Assembly (NCBI GenBank): GCA_034521495.1
Contig: JAXHMK010000011.1
Span: forward strand, 1 to 64,000
From: Balneolaceae bacterium
GTDB taxonomy: Bacteria > Bacteroidota > Rhodothermia > Balneolales > Balneolaceae
DNA: 64,000 nt
Direction: 5' to 3'
Shown here in pieces: positions 9,931-18,720 of the stretch (the stretch's first letter is position 1; each line of letters begins with the position of its first letter). Both the position numbers and the translations under genes were made by a program. The notes under the pieces are model-generated. The model searched no databases, was not told the DNA's origin, and saw nothing but the letters and a program-made list of their open reading frames with translations.

Positions 9931-10458
9931 TTATGAATAGCTTAGAAGAACAATATGTTCACTTCCGGACGACTTCAAAATACTCTGTTTTAGCTGGAAA
10001 GACTCCACCTCAACAACTAATTTCTCTGTTTCTTTTCGAAGCATCTGTTTCAGATCATAATTGATTCCTTTGTTCGATTTTTTCCGAGCCAGCGTGATAT
10101 GGGGAATGTAAGAATCAGAATGTTTTGATTTGATATAGTCTTTTAGCGAATCCGAAATACTCTGTTGTAAATTTATTAATTCTTCGCAATGCTGTACACC
10201 CGCCCATATAATTCTCGGTGCCGATTCATTCGGAAATGCTCCCAAACCTTCAATTACCATATCAAATGGAGTAAATTCTATTTCTGACAATATTTTATGA
10301 ATCTCGTCTTTCTCTTGTGCTGAACAATCACCCAAAAAAACCAATGTCAGATGCATCTGGTGCAGAGATGTTTTCTTCCACCCCGCTTGTTCGGGAATCC
10401 AGGATTGAATTGTTTTCAAAATGCTTTCAGGAAAATCGATAGAAACAAAAAGTCTCAT
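9931..10458 (-). CDS. thpR: RNA 2',3'-cyclic phosphodiesterase (LigT/ThpR family)
   Basis: 2H-phosphoesterase of 175 aa that hydrolyses 2',3'-cyclic ends on RNA and can ligate tRNA halves in vitro. Both signature HxTx motifs are present: HLTL at 36-39 and HITL at 120-123. The length matches the family. The ATG overlaps the stop codon of the acylphosphatase gene by four bases (ATGA), so the two form a coupled pair. Confidence 0.92.
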   Translation of the reverse strand: MRLFVSIDFPESILKTIQSWIPEQAGWKKTSLHQMHLTLVFLGDCSAQEKDEIHKILSEIEFTPFDMVIEGLGAFPNESAPRIIWAGVQHCEELINLQQSISDSLKDYIKSKHSDSYIPHITLARKKSNKGINYDLKQMLRKETEKLVVEVESFQLKQSILKSSGSEHIVLLSYS

Positions 10459-10736
10459 CGGCGGATGGTAAAATCGTTAAAGTTATCTGTATCCGTTGTC
10501 AGTTCTACCTCTTCAACATTTTGCACTTTTGCACTTGCCGGTCCCTCTTTTAACTCTTCCATCATGTTATAAACATTTTCGGGAGAGCCTGTGAACACGG
10601 TTTCAACGGTTCCATCCTGTAAATTTTTTACCCATCCCTTAATATTTAATTTTTTGGCCGTTTTGTATGTAAAATAACGGAACCCAACGCCTTGTACCCG
10701 CCCTGAAATTATTAAATGTTTACTTGTCGTCTCCAT
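10455..10736 (-). CDS. acyP: Acylphosphatase
   Basis: Small cytoplasmic hydrolase of acyl phosphates, 93 aa. The phosphate-binding loop GRVQGVGFR gives the catalytic Arg20, and KNLQDGTVE gives Asn38. The reading frame continues upstream to 10796, but the family begins just before this loop, so the ATG at 10736 is preferred. It is the first gene of a pair with thpR and is divergent from oxyR across a gap of about 230 bp that must hold both promoters. Confidence 0.93.
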   Translation of the reverse strand: METTSKHLIISGRVQGVGFRYFTYKTAKKLNIKGWVKNLQDGTVETVFTGSPENVYNMMEELKEGPASAKVQNVEEVELTTDTDNFNDFTIRR

Positions 10737-10962
10737 TGTAAAATCTATTATTTCTTTGATAATTTGCTTAAACCTGCAATAAATACTGAACAACAATCAA
10801 AAATAGTTTTCTTACTTGTTTATATAAATATTTTGGTGTCTTAAAAATTCAATCATAATCTTGACTAATGCACCATTGGTTTATGTTTGCCCTCAATTTC
10901 GTACATTTTATCCACAGGTAAGACAACTAACAAATTCCATAACGGACTACACCTTTTAACCA

Positions 10963-11898
10963 ATGACACTTACACAACTCTCATACATTGTTGCCGTTGA
11001 TAAATACCGGCATTTTGCTACGGCAGCTGAAAAAAGTTTTGTTACCCAGCCTACGCTCAGCATGCAGATTCACAAACTGGAGGATGAACTCGGCATCACC
11101 ATTTTCGACCGGTCAAAATCGCCCGTCATTCCAACTGAAATTGGTGAAAAAATCATTGATCAGGCTAAAACGATTTTAAAGGAGTCGAAACAACTATCAG
11201 ATATTGCCAATTTCAAAGAAAACGAGTTGAAGGGTACATTCAAGGTGGGAATCATTCCAACAGTTGCACCTTATTTAGTTCCGTTATTTCTTCGATCATT
11301 TCTGAAGAAATATCCCCAGGTAAATCTGGTATTTGAAGAACTTTTAACCCAGGAAGTGATAGAACAACTTGGTAATGACCAGTTGGATGCCGGCATCATA
11401 GCCACACCCACCGATCAAAGTTTTATCTATACAGAAGATCTTTTTGTCGAGCCGTTTCTTGGATATCTGTCCCACAATCACCCTCTTAATGAAAAAGAAA
11501 AACTTTCGGTTGATGACCTGGATCAAACCAATATCTGGTTATTAAACGAGGGTCACTGCTTTAGAGACCAGGCAGTTAAGCTTTGTAAGGAAACCACCAA
11601 GAAAAACAATCACTCCCCAATTGAATTTAAGAGTGGAAACCTGGAGACATTAAAACGCCTTGTAGAACAAAACTTTGGCATGACTCTACTCCCATGGACA
11701 GCCGTTCAGGAGTTCGACAGCAACTGCGCCAATGCCGTCATCAAAGAGTTCCAGGATCCTGTTCCATCCCGTAAACTGCGCCTCATTTTTGGCCGGAAAC
11801 ATCTCAAACAGACCATTATCGGGGCGTTTAAAGAATCGATCTGCAGCTCGATTCCAAAAGCATTGAAAACAACTGAGAAACGAGTGTTGATTGAATAG
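10963..11898 (+). CDS. oxyR: Hydrogen-peroxide-sensing LysR-type regulator OxyR
   Basis: LysR-family activator of 311 aa with an N-terminal winged helix-turn-helix (residues 1-60) and a substrate-binding-like sensor domain (91-300). The peroxide switch is intact: GHCFRDQAVKLC places cysteines at residues 199 and 208, the same numbering as in E. coli OxyR. It should activate peroxide-defence genes when oxidised. No catalase, peroxiredoxin or Dps gene is adjacent, so its targets are elsewhere. It is divergent from acyP. A possible Bacteroidota-style promoter (TTGG at 10876, TACATTTT at 10902) is only tentative. Confidence 0.95.
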   Translation: MTLTQLSYIVAVDKYRHFATAAEKSFVTQPTLSMQIHKLEDELGITIFDRSKSPVIPTEIGEKIIDQAKTILKESKQLSDIANFKENELKGTFKVGIIPTVAPYLVPLFLRSFLKKYPQVNLVFEELLTQEVIEQLGNDQLDAGIIATPTDQSFIYTEDLFVEPFLGYLSHNHPLNEKEKLSVDDLDQTNIWLLNEGHCFRDQAVKLCKETTKKNNHSPIEFKSGNLETLKRLVEQNFGMTLLPWTAVQEFDSNCANAVIKEFQDPVPSRKLRLIFGRKHLKQTIIGAFKESICSSIPKALKTTEKRVLIE

Positions 11899-11905
11899 TC
11901 ATTGT

Positions 11906-11928
11906 CACAAGCGGGACGCTTGCGCCAT
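11906..11928. repeat. 23-bp dispersed repeat, copy A
   Basis: This 23-bp stretch is identical to the reverse complement of 56949-56971. Its last 15 bases, GGACGCTTGCGCCAT, recur at 23824-23838. It contains the small palindrome CAAGCG/CGCTTG. It starts 8 bp past the oxyR stop. A 70-codon open frame across it at 11902-12114 looks spurious. Confidence 0.8.
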
Positions 11929-12010
11929 CACATCAAAAAGATAGCGGGCAGGCATCTCGTTCGTGCTTATTGTAAGGATTTTCTCGGCGGGAGAATCACA
12001 CACCGATTCA

Positions 12011-12072
12011 TTCATCGGATGAGAATATTTACCAATTATTTTAAAACTACATCCAAACATTCATCCGATGAA
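12011..12072. repeat. 62-bp inverted-repeat element, copy 2
   Basis: TTCATCGGATGA at 12011-12022 and TCATCCGATGAA at 12061-12072 form a perfect 12-bp inverted repeat around 38 nt, exactly as at 8967-9028. The outer half of the centre resembles copy 1 when one copy is inverted (roughly half the positions overall), so the two look like diverged copies of one small element. It lies between oxyR and the TerC gene. Confidence 0.8.
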
Positions 12073-12178
12073 TCTTCAAAAAAGAGATCTACTCGACAAC
12101 TGATCGAATCATAAATTTAATCCTCAAATCAAAATCCCGTACCTTTCTCTCTTTTGAAATTACGACCCCAAAAATTTA

Positions 12179-13123
12179 ATGGACCACAGTCTTACCCTTT
12201 GGATTTTATTTAATGCCTTTATCCTGACAATGCTGATTGTTGACCTGAAAGTCTTCAACCGCAAACCTCACGAAATCAGCATCAGGGAAAGCCTTATCTG
12301 GACCGGAATCTGGATAGCTATGGCTGTTGTTTTTGGCATTGGGCTCTACTTTTTCATGGACCCACAATCCTCACTCGATTATTTTACGGGTTACTTGATT
12401 GAAAAATCTCTCAGCGTCGATAATATCTTTGTCTTCCTGTTGATTTTTACCTACTTCGGTGTGGATTCTATTTACCAGCATAAAGTACTTTTTTGGGGAA
12501 TTTTTGGCGCTCTTGTTTTTCGACTCCTGTTTATCATGGTGGGCGTTGCATTGTTGGAACAGTTCCACTGGATTATTTATGTGTTCGGTGCATTTCTGAT
12601 TTTTACAGGTATTAAACTTGGCCTGGAAAAAGACAAAGAGATCCACCCGGAAAAGAACCCGATTCTTAAATTGGTACGCCGTTTTATTCCCATTACCAAA
12701 AACTTTCACGGACCGGATTTCATCATCAAACGCGGCAAACGAATTATCGCCACACCTATGTTTGTGGTGCTTGTTGTGATTGAAACTACAGATATTATTT
12801 TTGCACTCGACTCCATTCCCGCAATCATGGCTATCACCCGTGATACCTTTTTAATCTACAGTGCTAACGCATTCGCTATCCTCGGCCTTCGGGCACTTTA
12901 CTTCGCACTTTCCGGAGTGATGCGTCTGTTCCACTATCTGCACTATGGGCTGGCTTTTATTCTTGTGTTTATTGGAGTGAAGATGTTGATCGAAAGTTTC
13001 ATCCATATCCCAACGCTTTTTACTCTTGGTGTAATTGTTGTGACTCTAACGATTTCTGTGATCTTTTCTATCAAATACCCTAAGGAGGAAGAACTTGAGG
13101 TACCGGAAGATGATTTGCAATAA
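12179..13123 (+). CDS. TerC/Alx-family integral membrane protein
   Basis: Polytopic inner-membrane protein of 314 aa with about eight or nine hydrophobic segments. Family hallmarks are FTGYLIEKSLSVDNIFVF near residue 75 and a second acidic repeat, VVIETTDIIFALDSIPA, near residue 200. The family includes E. coli Alx and tellurite-resistance TerC and is linked to manganese or other metal handling. No yybP-ykoY manganese riboswitch is recognisable in the 280 bp upstream. The C-terminus is a short acidic tail. Confidence 0.92.
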   Translation: MDHSLTLWILFNAFILTMLIVDLKVFNRKPHEISIRESLIWTGIWIAMAVVFGIGLYFFMDPQSSLDYFTGYLIEKSLSVDNIFVFLLIFTYFGVDSIYQHKVLFWGIFGALVFRLLFIMVGVALLEQFHWIIYVFGAFLIFTGIKLGLEKDKEIHPEKNPILKLVRRFIPITKNFHGPDFIIKRGKRIIATPMFVVLVVIETTDIIFALDSIPAIMAITRDTFLIYSANAFAILGLRALYFALSGVMRLFHYLHYGLAFILVFIGVKMLIESFIHIPTLFTLGVIVVTLTISVIFSIKYPKEEELEVPEDDLQ

Positions 13124-13199
13124 AATGCCTTTAATGAAACTCATAAATGTAATAGCCATTACGGGCAATCCGTCAGCCGATGGAAAGAGCGGCATTTTA
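13121..13199. repeat. Inverted repeat after the TerC gene
   Basis: TAAAATGCC at 13121-13129, which includes the TerC stop codon, is matched by GGCATTTTA at 13191-13199 around a 61-nt centre. It could be a transcript-end hairpin or a small palindromic element. No T-tract follows. Nothing else is seen in the 158-bp gap to the next gene. Confidence 0.45.
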
Positions 13200-13281
13200 T
13201 AAATTCAAATAAAGGCAGAAAATTACCGCTTTTTCACTTCGTTCTTCTACTCAATGACCCATACAAATTTGTTTTAAATCT

Positions 13282-13716
13282 ATGGAATACTTTTCAACAC
13301 AGTGGTTTATGGCTTACTATATTGCTCTCGGAGCACTGCTGGTAAGCTTTGGGATTTATCTTCTGATAAAAACCGATATCGTGAAAGAGTATCTTATAAA
13401 CACTGCGAGTGAGGATAAACCACCCGCCTTATGGCGAAAAGTTTTAAAATATTTTCTTCTTTTTACGATTCCATGCCTCGTATTGTCATTTTATCCATTT
13501 TCGTGGATCGAACTTTTTTTCTCGATCTGGTCTCTGTTGATTGTTTTTATGCTGGGACAGCTTTTAGTAATGTGGACTCAAACCTCTCAAGCGATTATCA
13601 AAAATGTCGGTGATCTGGACAGGAAGATTCGTTTTGTAGCTGCCAATCTGATCTCTCTCGGAATTATTCTGTTCCTGCTATGTTATGTTTTGATAGAGCG
13701 AACGAGTTCAACGTAA
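13282..13716 (+). CDS. Small four-helix membrane protein, function unknown
   Basis: Hypothetical protein of 144 aa with four hydrophobic stretches (about residues 9-29, 53-70, 74-97 and 117-138) and a charged loop between helices 1 and 2. I do not recognise the family. It is 43 bp upstream of the ligase-associated nuclease gene on the same strand, so it may be in that transcript, but nothing in its sequence ties it to DNA repair. Confidence 0.75.
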   Translation: MEYFSTQWFMAYYIALGALLVSFGIYLLIKTDIVKEYLINTASEDKPPALWRKVLKYFLLFTIPCLVLSFYPFSWIELFFSIWSLLIVFMLGQLLVMWTQTSQAIIKNVGDLDRKIRFVAANLISLGIILFLLCYVLIERTSST

Positions 13717-13759
13717 AAATTTCTCAGCCTCAGTTAAGTACGGCAAGGTCATACAAATT

Positions 13760-14743
13760 ATGAAATTTCAAAAAGCTGGATATCAAGGACTTTATTTTCC
13801 TGATCTGAAAGTGGCCGTGGATGGTCACCATCCGGATGCGGAGTACGTTTTTGTGAGCCACGCTCACGCCGATCACATGCCCCGTAACCGTTCATCGAAG
13901 GTGTACTCATCTAAAGCTACCATCGACTTGATGCGGAAAAGAGGATTTAATGGAGAGGGTCATGCACTTGATTTTGGAGAGCTGATTGAATCAGATCGAT
14001 TCCGGGCCAAAATTTATCCCGCCGGCCATATTTTGGGATCAGCGATGATCTACCTCGAATCAGATAAAGAATCACTCCTCTATACCGGTGATTTCAAAAC
14101 ACCACCCTCCCCCGCTTCGGAAGGATTTGAAGCTCCCGATCAGGTTGATATTTTAGTCACCGAAGCAACTTTCAGCCTGCCTGTTTATCGCTGGAAAACC
14201 ACTGATGAACTTGCTGAAGAGATTCGCAATTTTGCATCAAATACTCTCGCTGAAAATTACACACCGGTTTTCCTGGCATACAATCTCGGAAAAGCACAGG
14301 AGATCATGCACCTGCTCGCACCATTAGATCATTCGGTTATGATACACGGAGCCGGCTACAAAATGTGTCCGGTTTATGAAGAGAATGGCATTGATCTTGG
14401 AAGATATCAAGCCTACGATCGTGAGACGTGTAAAGGAAATATCCTGATCTGTCCCTCCTCAGCGTTGTCAAATGGATTTGCATCAAACGTATCCAAAAAA
14501 CGAATTGCGTACTGTTCGGGATGGGCTTCAAATGAATCGAGACGAACTCAACTTACGGTCGATAAACTGATTGCCCTTTCAGATCATCTTGATTTTTTTG
14601 AGTTGATTAAATTTTGTAAGCAGCTAAATCCAAATAAGGCCTATATCACTCACACACCAAATCCTGCGGTGGTTAAGCACTATCTTGCAGAAGAAAATAT
14701 CGATGCCGGCCATATTGATATCGAGATAAACGAAGATGATTAA
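13760..14743 (+). CDS. Ligase-associated DNA exonuclease, metallo-beta-lactamase fold
   Basis: Predicted nuclease of 327 aa of the beta-CASP/CPSF-like kind that is typically encoded beside an ATP-dependent DNA ligase. The metal-binding motif HAHADH is at residues 34-39. Further conserved His and Asp residues lie in PAGHILGSAMIYLE near residue 92, YTGDFKTP near 112 and THTPNP near 300. The length fits the family. It is 12 bp upstream of the ABC ATPase gene and about 1 kb upstream of the ligase gene, all on one strand, which supports a repair operon. The helicase and phosphoesterase partners often found with this set are not in the window. Confidence 0.9.
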   Translation: MKFQKAGYQGLYFPDLKVAVDGHHPDAEYVFVSHAHADHMPRNRSSKVYSSKATIDLMRKRGFNGEGHALDFGELIESDRFRAKIYPAGHILGSAMIYLESDKESLLYTGDFKTPPSPASEGFEAPDQVDILVTEATFSLPVYRWKTTDELAEEIRNFASNTLAENYTPVFLAYNLGKAQEIMHLLAPLDHSVMIHGAGYKMCPVYEENGIDLGRYQAYDRETCKGNILICPSSALSNGFASNVSKKRIAYCSGWASNESRRTQLTVDKLIALSDHLDFFELIKFCKQLNPNKAYITHTPNPAVVKHYLAEENIDAGHIDIEINEDD

Positions 14744-14755
14744 AAAATTCACTCT

Positions 14756-15583
14756 ATGAACGAAAAAGAAGATCAAAGCCTACCTCCAATTCTGGAGATG
14801 AACAACGCTACAGTACGGCGCGATGGAATCAATATTCTGGATCAACTTTCAATAAAGATACACCTGAATGAACATACAGCGATTATTGGTCCGAATGGCT
14901 CCGGAAAATCAACTTTCATAAAACTTATTACGCAAGAGATTTATCCACTGGCCAATAAGGAAGGTTCAGCACCGGTTCGGATGTTTGGCAACGATCATTG
15001 GGTACTGGAGAAATTACGGTCAAAGCTGAGCATTGTCTCAAGTGATCTGCAAAATGATTTTCTCCATAACACGAAGGATGGACAAATTTCGGGCCGTGAT
15101 GTTGCAATAACAGGCTTCTTCTCGAGCCTTCGCCTTTTTCCGCATCAAACCATAACCAACTCAATGCTTGAAAAGGCAAATGAGGCTCTTTTATTGATGG
15201 AAGCTGACCACCTGGCGGATAAAATGCTCAACGAGATGTCAACCGGAGAGGTTCGCCGGGTACTCATTTCCAGGGCGCTCATCACAAGACCTGAGGTTCT
15301 GATACTCGATGAGCCCACTACCGCACTGGATTTTGTAGCAAGACACAATTTTATGGAGCAGATTCGAAAAGTGGTGCAGAGCGGAACAACGCTGATCCTG
15401 GTTACTCATCACATTGAAGAAGTCATTCCTGAAATTGAACGAGTCGTTCTTCTGAAGAATGGACAAAAAGCGTTTGACGGATCCAAAAAGGAAATACTAA
15501 CTTCGAAGAATGTGAGTGAAATTTATGATCATCCGGTAAAACTGAATGGAAATAACGGCCTCTATAAAGTTCATGTTGATTGA
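14756..15583 (+). CDS. Stand-alone ABC-type ATPase (YlmA/ModF-like)
   Basis: Single nucleotide-binding domain of 275 aa. Walker A GPNGSGKS is at 45-52, the signature is the non-standard MSTGEVRR at 161-168 in place of LSGGQ, Walker B LILDEP is at 182-187 and the H-loop His is at 218. There is no membrane domain and no permease gene nearby. The STGE signature is shared with YlmA and ModF (PhrA) type ATPases of uncertain role. It sits between the repair nuclease (12-bp gap) and the ligase, so either a DNA-linked function or simple co-transcription is possible. Confidence 0.88.
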   Translation: MNEKEDQSLPPILEMNNATVRRDGINILDQLSIKIHLNEHTAIIGPNGSGKSTFIKLITQEIYPLANKEGSAPVRMFGNDHWVLEKLRSKLSIVSSDLQNDFLHNTKDGQISGRDVAITGFFSSLRLFPHQTITNSMLEKANEALLLMEADHLADKMLNEMSTGEVRRVLISRALITRPEVLILDEPTTALDFVARHNFMEQIRKVVQSGTTLILVTHHIEEVIPEIERVVLLKNGQKAFDGSKKEILTSKNVSEIYDHPVKLNGNNGLYKVHVD

Positions 15584-15634
15584 TGCATAAGAGATCTTTT
15601 GAATACAATGGATACTGGTATTTTACCTTTTTTG

Positions 15635-15710
15635 GACCCATCCCCCCTGCCAAAAGTCCCTCCTTGTTTCGCCGAAGTTTGGCGGAATAGGGAGGGATTT
15701 AGGGTGGGTC
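15635..15710. repeat. Nested GC-rich hairpin between the ABC ATPase and ligase genes
   Basis: About 76 bp that fold into three stacked arms. GACCCATCCC pairs with GGGTGGGTC at the base, GTCCCTCC with GGGAGGGAT in the middle, and TTCGCC with GGCGGAA at the tip. It resembles the palindromic C/G-rich intergenic repeats common in Bacteroidota. It sits in the ligase leader and could influence read-through from the upstream genes. Confidence 0.75.
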
Positions 15711-15744
15711 AGATTGGCTGAAATGTTTTTTTAATCTCAGGAAA

Positions 15745-17478
15745 ATGATTGCTAAAAACTTCAACTTTTATACGCTTTGCAAAGTTATCCAGACAATTCG
15801 TGAAACCCGGAGTACGAATTCTAAAATTCAAATTTTTGCAGAGTATCTGCGTCAGCTAAAATCAGACCGAAACCTGCATCTTGCTACGCAATTTACTGCC
15901 GAGGGAGCCTTTGAAGAGGTGAGTGGGAAACGCGCATCGGTCGGGAGCCGTACCAGCGGATTGGCCGCCGCAAAATTTTGTGAGATTGATTACGACCTCG
16001 TTTTTAAACCCTGCCGAACGGCCACCGGCAGCAGCTCTGAGGCAATTGAACGATTGATGAACAACATTCCCGAAGCTATTGCGAAAAGAGAGCCGAAAAA
16101 TCTATCTCTTGAGCAGGTTGATGAAATTTTTGACCGGCTTTATGCAGTATCATCCCGGGCAGATAAAGAGAAAATTCTCTGGGAAACCTGGCAGCGAATG
16201 ACACCGGTGGAGATTAAATACTTTATTCGAATGTTGAGTCAGGGTTCGCTGCGAATTGGGTTTGAAACACGCAGTGTGGTTTCCTCCATTGCCAAAGCGT
16301 TTCAACAGGATCGTGAAGATGTTCGATATGCTCATATGATTACGGGAAGCATCGGGAAAACTGCTATTCTGGCTAAGCACAATCAACTTGAAAAGGCACA
16401 GTTTAAGCTATTTCATCCACTCTCCTTTATGCTGGCCTCACCCATTGAAAGCCGTGCCGTTGATAATATTGAGGAATATATTGCTGAGGAAAAGTTCGAT
16501 GGCATGCGTGCTCAGGTGCATCTGGACGGAGATGAGATCAAGATTTTCTCGCGGGATCTGAATGATATCACTCGTTCTTTTCCCGATATCATCTCTTTTT
16601 TCAGAGAAAGAAAACTTCCGCCAACAGTTTTTGATGGAGAAATTTGTGTGTATAAAGACGACACCATCCTGCCGTTTCAACTGCTTCAAAAACGGATGGG
16701 TATTAAAAAACCAGGTAAGAAAATCCTCAAAAAATACCCGGTGTTGTTCATTGCATACGATCTGCTCTTCACAGATGGAACACCCATTTTTGATTTGATA
16801 CTACCCGAACGGCGAGCGTTGTTGGAAGAATTATCTGAAAAGTATCATCTCCCAACATCCAATCAATTTGAAATTTCGGATGATGCTGATATTGAACATC
16901 TGTTTCAACGAGCTCTTAAACATGGCAATGAGGGATTGATGTTAAAACATAAAGAGAGCAAATATGAATACGGGCAGCGGCGTAAATCCTGGCTAAAGGT
17001 AAAAAAACCGGGTGGCTCATTTGATACAGTTATTATGTACGCACACGCCGGCAGCGGGAAACGGGGTGGAACTTATTCAGATTTTACTCTTGGAATTTCG
17101 GTTAAAGAGGATGAAAGATATGAGGAGGAATTTATCCCAATCGGAAAAGCGTATGGTGGTTACACCGATGCCGAACTCAAAAAAATCAATCAAAAAGTAA
17201 AAGAGCTAACGGTTGAACGATATGGGCCAACTCTTGGCTTAATTCCCGAACTGGTTGTGGAGATTGAGTTTGATGATATCCAGGTTAATAAACGAACAAA
17301 AGCCGGGTACACCTTACGGCTTCCCAGGTTCAAAGCGATCCGCTGGGATTTGGGGCCTGCTGATGTGAATACCCTGCATGATGTTGAACAATTCTATCAA
17401 CAAAAGATTGAAAATGAACCTCTTTCACAAAAAGAAAATCCATCTTTTTCATTTTCAACTTCATCTAATCAAACTTAA
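15745..17478 (+). CDS. ATP-dependent DNA ligase
   Basis: Ligase of 577 aa that joins nicks using ATP. The N-terminal DNA-binding domain spans about residues 8-215. The nucleotidyltransferase motif I, EEKFDGMRAQ, gives the AMP-accepting Lys250. Motif III (FDGEICVY) is near residue 296, motif IV (GNEGLMLKHKES) near 392, motif V (SWLKVKKP) near 414, and an OB fold follows to about 555. This is the bacterial LigB/LigC-like class, accessory to the essential NAD-dependent LigA, and it usually travels with the metallo-beta-lactamase nuclease found upstream here. A Ser-rich tail ends the protein. Confidence 0.95.
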   Translation: MIAKNFNFYTLCKVIQTIRETRSTNSKIQIFAEYLRQLKSDRNLHLATQFTAEGAFEEVSGKRASVGSRTSGLAAAKFCEIDYDLVFKPCRTATGSSSEAIERLMNNIPEAIAKREPKNLSLEQVDEIFDRLYAVSSRADKEKILWETWQRMTPVEIKYFIRMLSQGSLRIGFETRSVVSSIAKAFQQDREDVRYAHMITGSIGKTAILAKHNQLEKAQFKLFHPLSFMLASPIESRAVDNIEEYIAEEKFDGMRAQVHLDGDEIKIFSRDLNDITRSFPDIISFFRERKLPPTVFDGEICVYKDDTILPFQLLQKRMGIKKPGKKILKKYPVLFIAYDLLFTDGTPIFDLILPERRALLEELSEKYHLPTSNQFEISDDADIEHLFQRALKHGNEGLMLKHKESKYEYGQRRKSWLKVKKPGGSFDTVIMYAHAGSGKRGGTYSDFTLGISVKEDERYEEEFIPIGKAYGGYTDAELKKINQKVKELTVERYGPTLGLIPELVVEIEFDDIQVNKRTKAGYTLRLPRFKAIRWDLGPADVNTLHDVEQFYQQKIENEPLSQKENPSFSFSTSSNQT

Positions 17479-17552
17479 ATTATTGCTTGAATTAAAGAAA
17501 TCTCCCTTTTTGGAGATAAAATAATTGGTTCAGTAACGCTCAAGCATTCAGA

Positions 17553-18599
17553 ATGAAGCAACTCATTACCGGAATTCAACAAATAGGCATCGGTGTAACA
17601 GATATAGATGAAGCATGGGCCTGGTATCGTAAATTTTTTGGGACTGACGTACCCGTGTTTGATGACGTTGCCCGGGCAGAACTAATGACGCGTTATACCG
17701 GAGGGGATGCACATTCAAGGAGGGCTGTCTTAGCATTAAATATGTGCGGAGGAGGTGGCTTTGAAATTTGGCAGTATAAAAGCAGAAAACCGGTTGAGTG
17801 TAATTTTGATATTCAATTGGGAGACCTTGGAATCAATGCTGTAAAAATAAAAACAAAGGATGTTCAAAAAGCCCATCAGAGATTCAAAACGCTTGGTAAT
17901 AAAACACTTTCTGAGCTCTATAAACTACCCAATAAAGAACTTACTTTTTGGACTAAAGATCCCTATGGAAACTTGTTTCAGGTTGTAAACGGAAACTCCT
18001 GGTTTAAAGAAGGATCTCATTGTACCGGTGGTGTTTGCGGCGCAATTATTGGGGTAAGTGACATTGATGCTGTTTTACCTTTATACACGATGGCACTTGG
18101 CTTTAATGAGATCATTTATGATGAATCCGGAACATTTGAAAACCTTGATGAACAACACTCTTACAGACGACTTTTATTGAGAAAAAAACAGAAAGATGAA
18201 GGCGCATTCAGCCGTCTGTTTGGTCATATTGATATTGAACTAATCCAGGTTTTGGACAGGGAACCCAGAAAAATTTATGGAGACCGCTACTGGGGAGACC
18301 CAGGTTTCATCCATCTCTGTTTTGATGTGAATAACATGGATCTGCTTAAAGAGAAGTGTATTGATCTCGGCTATCCTTTTACAGTAGACAGCTCTTCCTC
18401 CTTTGATATGGGCGAAGCCGCAGGACAATTTTCATACATTGAAGATCCCGACGGAACCCTTATAGAGTTTGTAGAAGCTCATAAACTCCCGATTTTTAAA
18501 AAATGGGGATGGTTTATCAACCTAAAAAAACGCAAACACAAAAAACCTCTGCCCGACTGGATGCTGAAAACGATGAGTTTTAACCGCGTGAGGGGTTAA
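17553..18599 (+). CDS. VOC-family (glyoxalase/dioxygenase fold) protein with two domains
   Basis: Protein of 348 aa with two vicinal-oxygen-chelate modules. The first starts with GIQQIGIGVTDIDEAWAWY (residues 7-25). The second starts near residue 157 with GAIIGVSDIDAVLPLY and includes IHLCFDVNNMDLLKEKC and the metal-ligand-like EDPDGTLIEFVE near residue 298. The fold covers glyoxalase I, extradiol dioxygenases and epimerases. The specific reaction cannot be read. The last 35 residues are basic. A cluster of palindromic repeats begins right after the stop. Confidence 0.8.
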   Translation: MKQLITGIQQIGIGVTDIDEAWAWYRKFFGTDVPVFDDVARAELMTRYTGGDAHSRRAVLALNMCGGGGFEIWQYKSRKPVECNFDIQLGDLGINAVKIKTKDVQKAHQRFKTLGNKTLSELYKLPNKELTFWTKDPYGNLFQVVNGNSWFKEGSHCTGGVCGAIIGVSDIDAVLPLYTMALGFNEIIYDESGTFENLDEQHSYRRLLLRKKQKDEGAFSRLFGHIDIELIQVLDREPRKIYGDRYWGDPGFIHLCFDVNNMDLLKEKCIDLGYPFTVDSSSSFDMGEAAGQFSYIEDPDGTLIEFVEAHKLPIFKKWGWFINLKKRKHKKPLPDWMLKTMSFNRVRG

Positions 18600-18600
18600 T

Positions 18601-18628
18601 GTACAACGGGCAGCTTGCCCGTTACTAC
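18601..18628. repeat. AACGGGCA palindromic repeat, copy 1
   Basis: AACGGGCA (18605-18612) and TGCCCGTT (18616-18623) form a perfect 8-bp stem with a 3-nt loop, flanked by GTAC and ACTAC. A degenerate copy is at 18891-18909. Related copies are at 43681-43722 and 43830-43848. Confidence 0.8.
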
Positions 18629-18720
18629 AAGACATAAATTGCACTTCAATTCGTGGTGCGGTGCAAACAAACGCAAGATAACCAACACCTCGAATAGCAC
18701 TGTTTCATAGTTAGGAGGTG

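Noticed and set aside
10737-10796. Upstream extension of acylphosphatase
   Set aside because: The family starts a few residues before the GRVQGVGFR loop. The ATG at 10736 gives normal length.
8967-12072. Regular short repeats as a CRISPR array
   Set aside because: Only two units 3 kb apart, each an inverted pair with no repeat-spacer series and no cas genes.
11902-12114. 70-codon frame after oxyR
   Set aside because: It spans the 23-bp dispersed repeat and the 62-bp inverted repeat. Composition is not protein-like.
11929-12178. Manganese (yybP-ykoY) riboswitch before the TerC/Alx-type gene
   Set aside because: No matching conserved stem-loop core is seen. The gap contains the dispersed repeat, the 62-bp element and AT-rich sequence.
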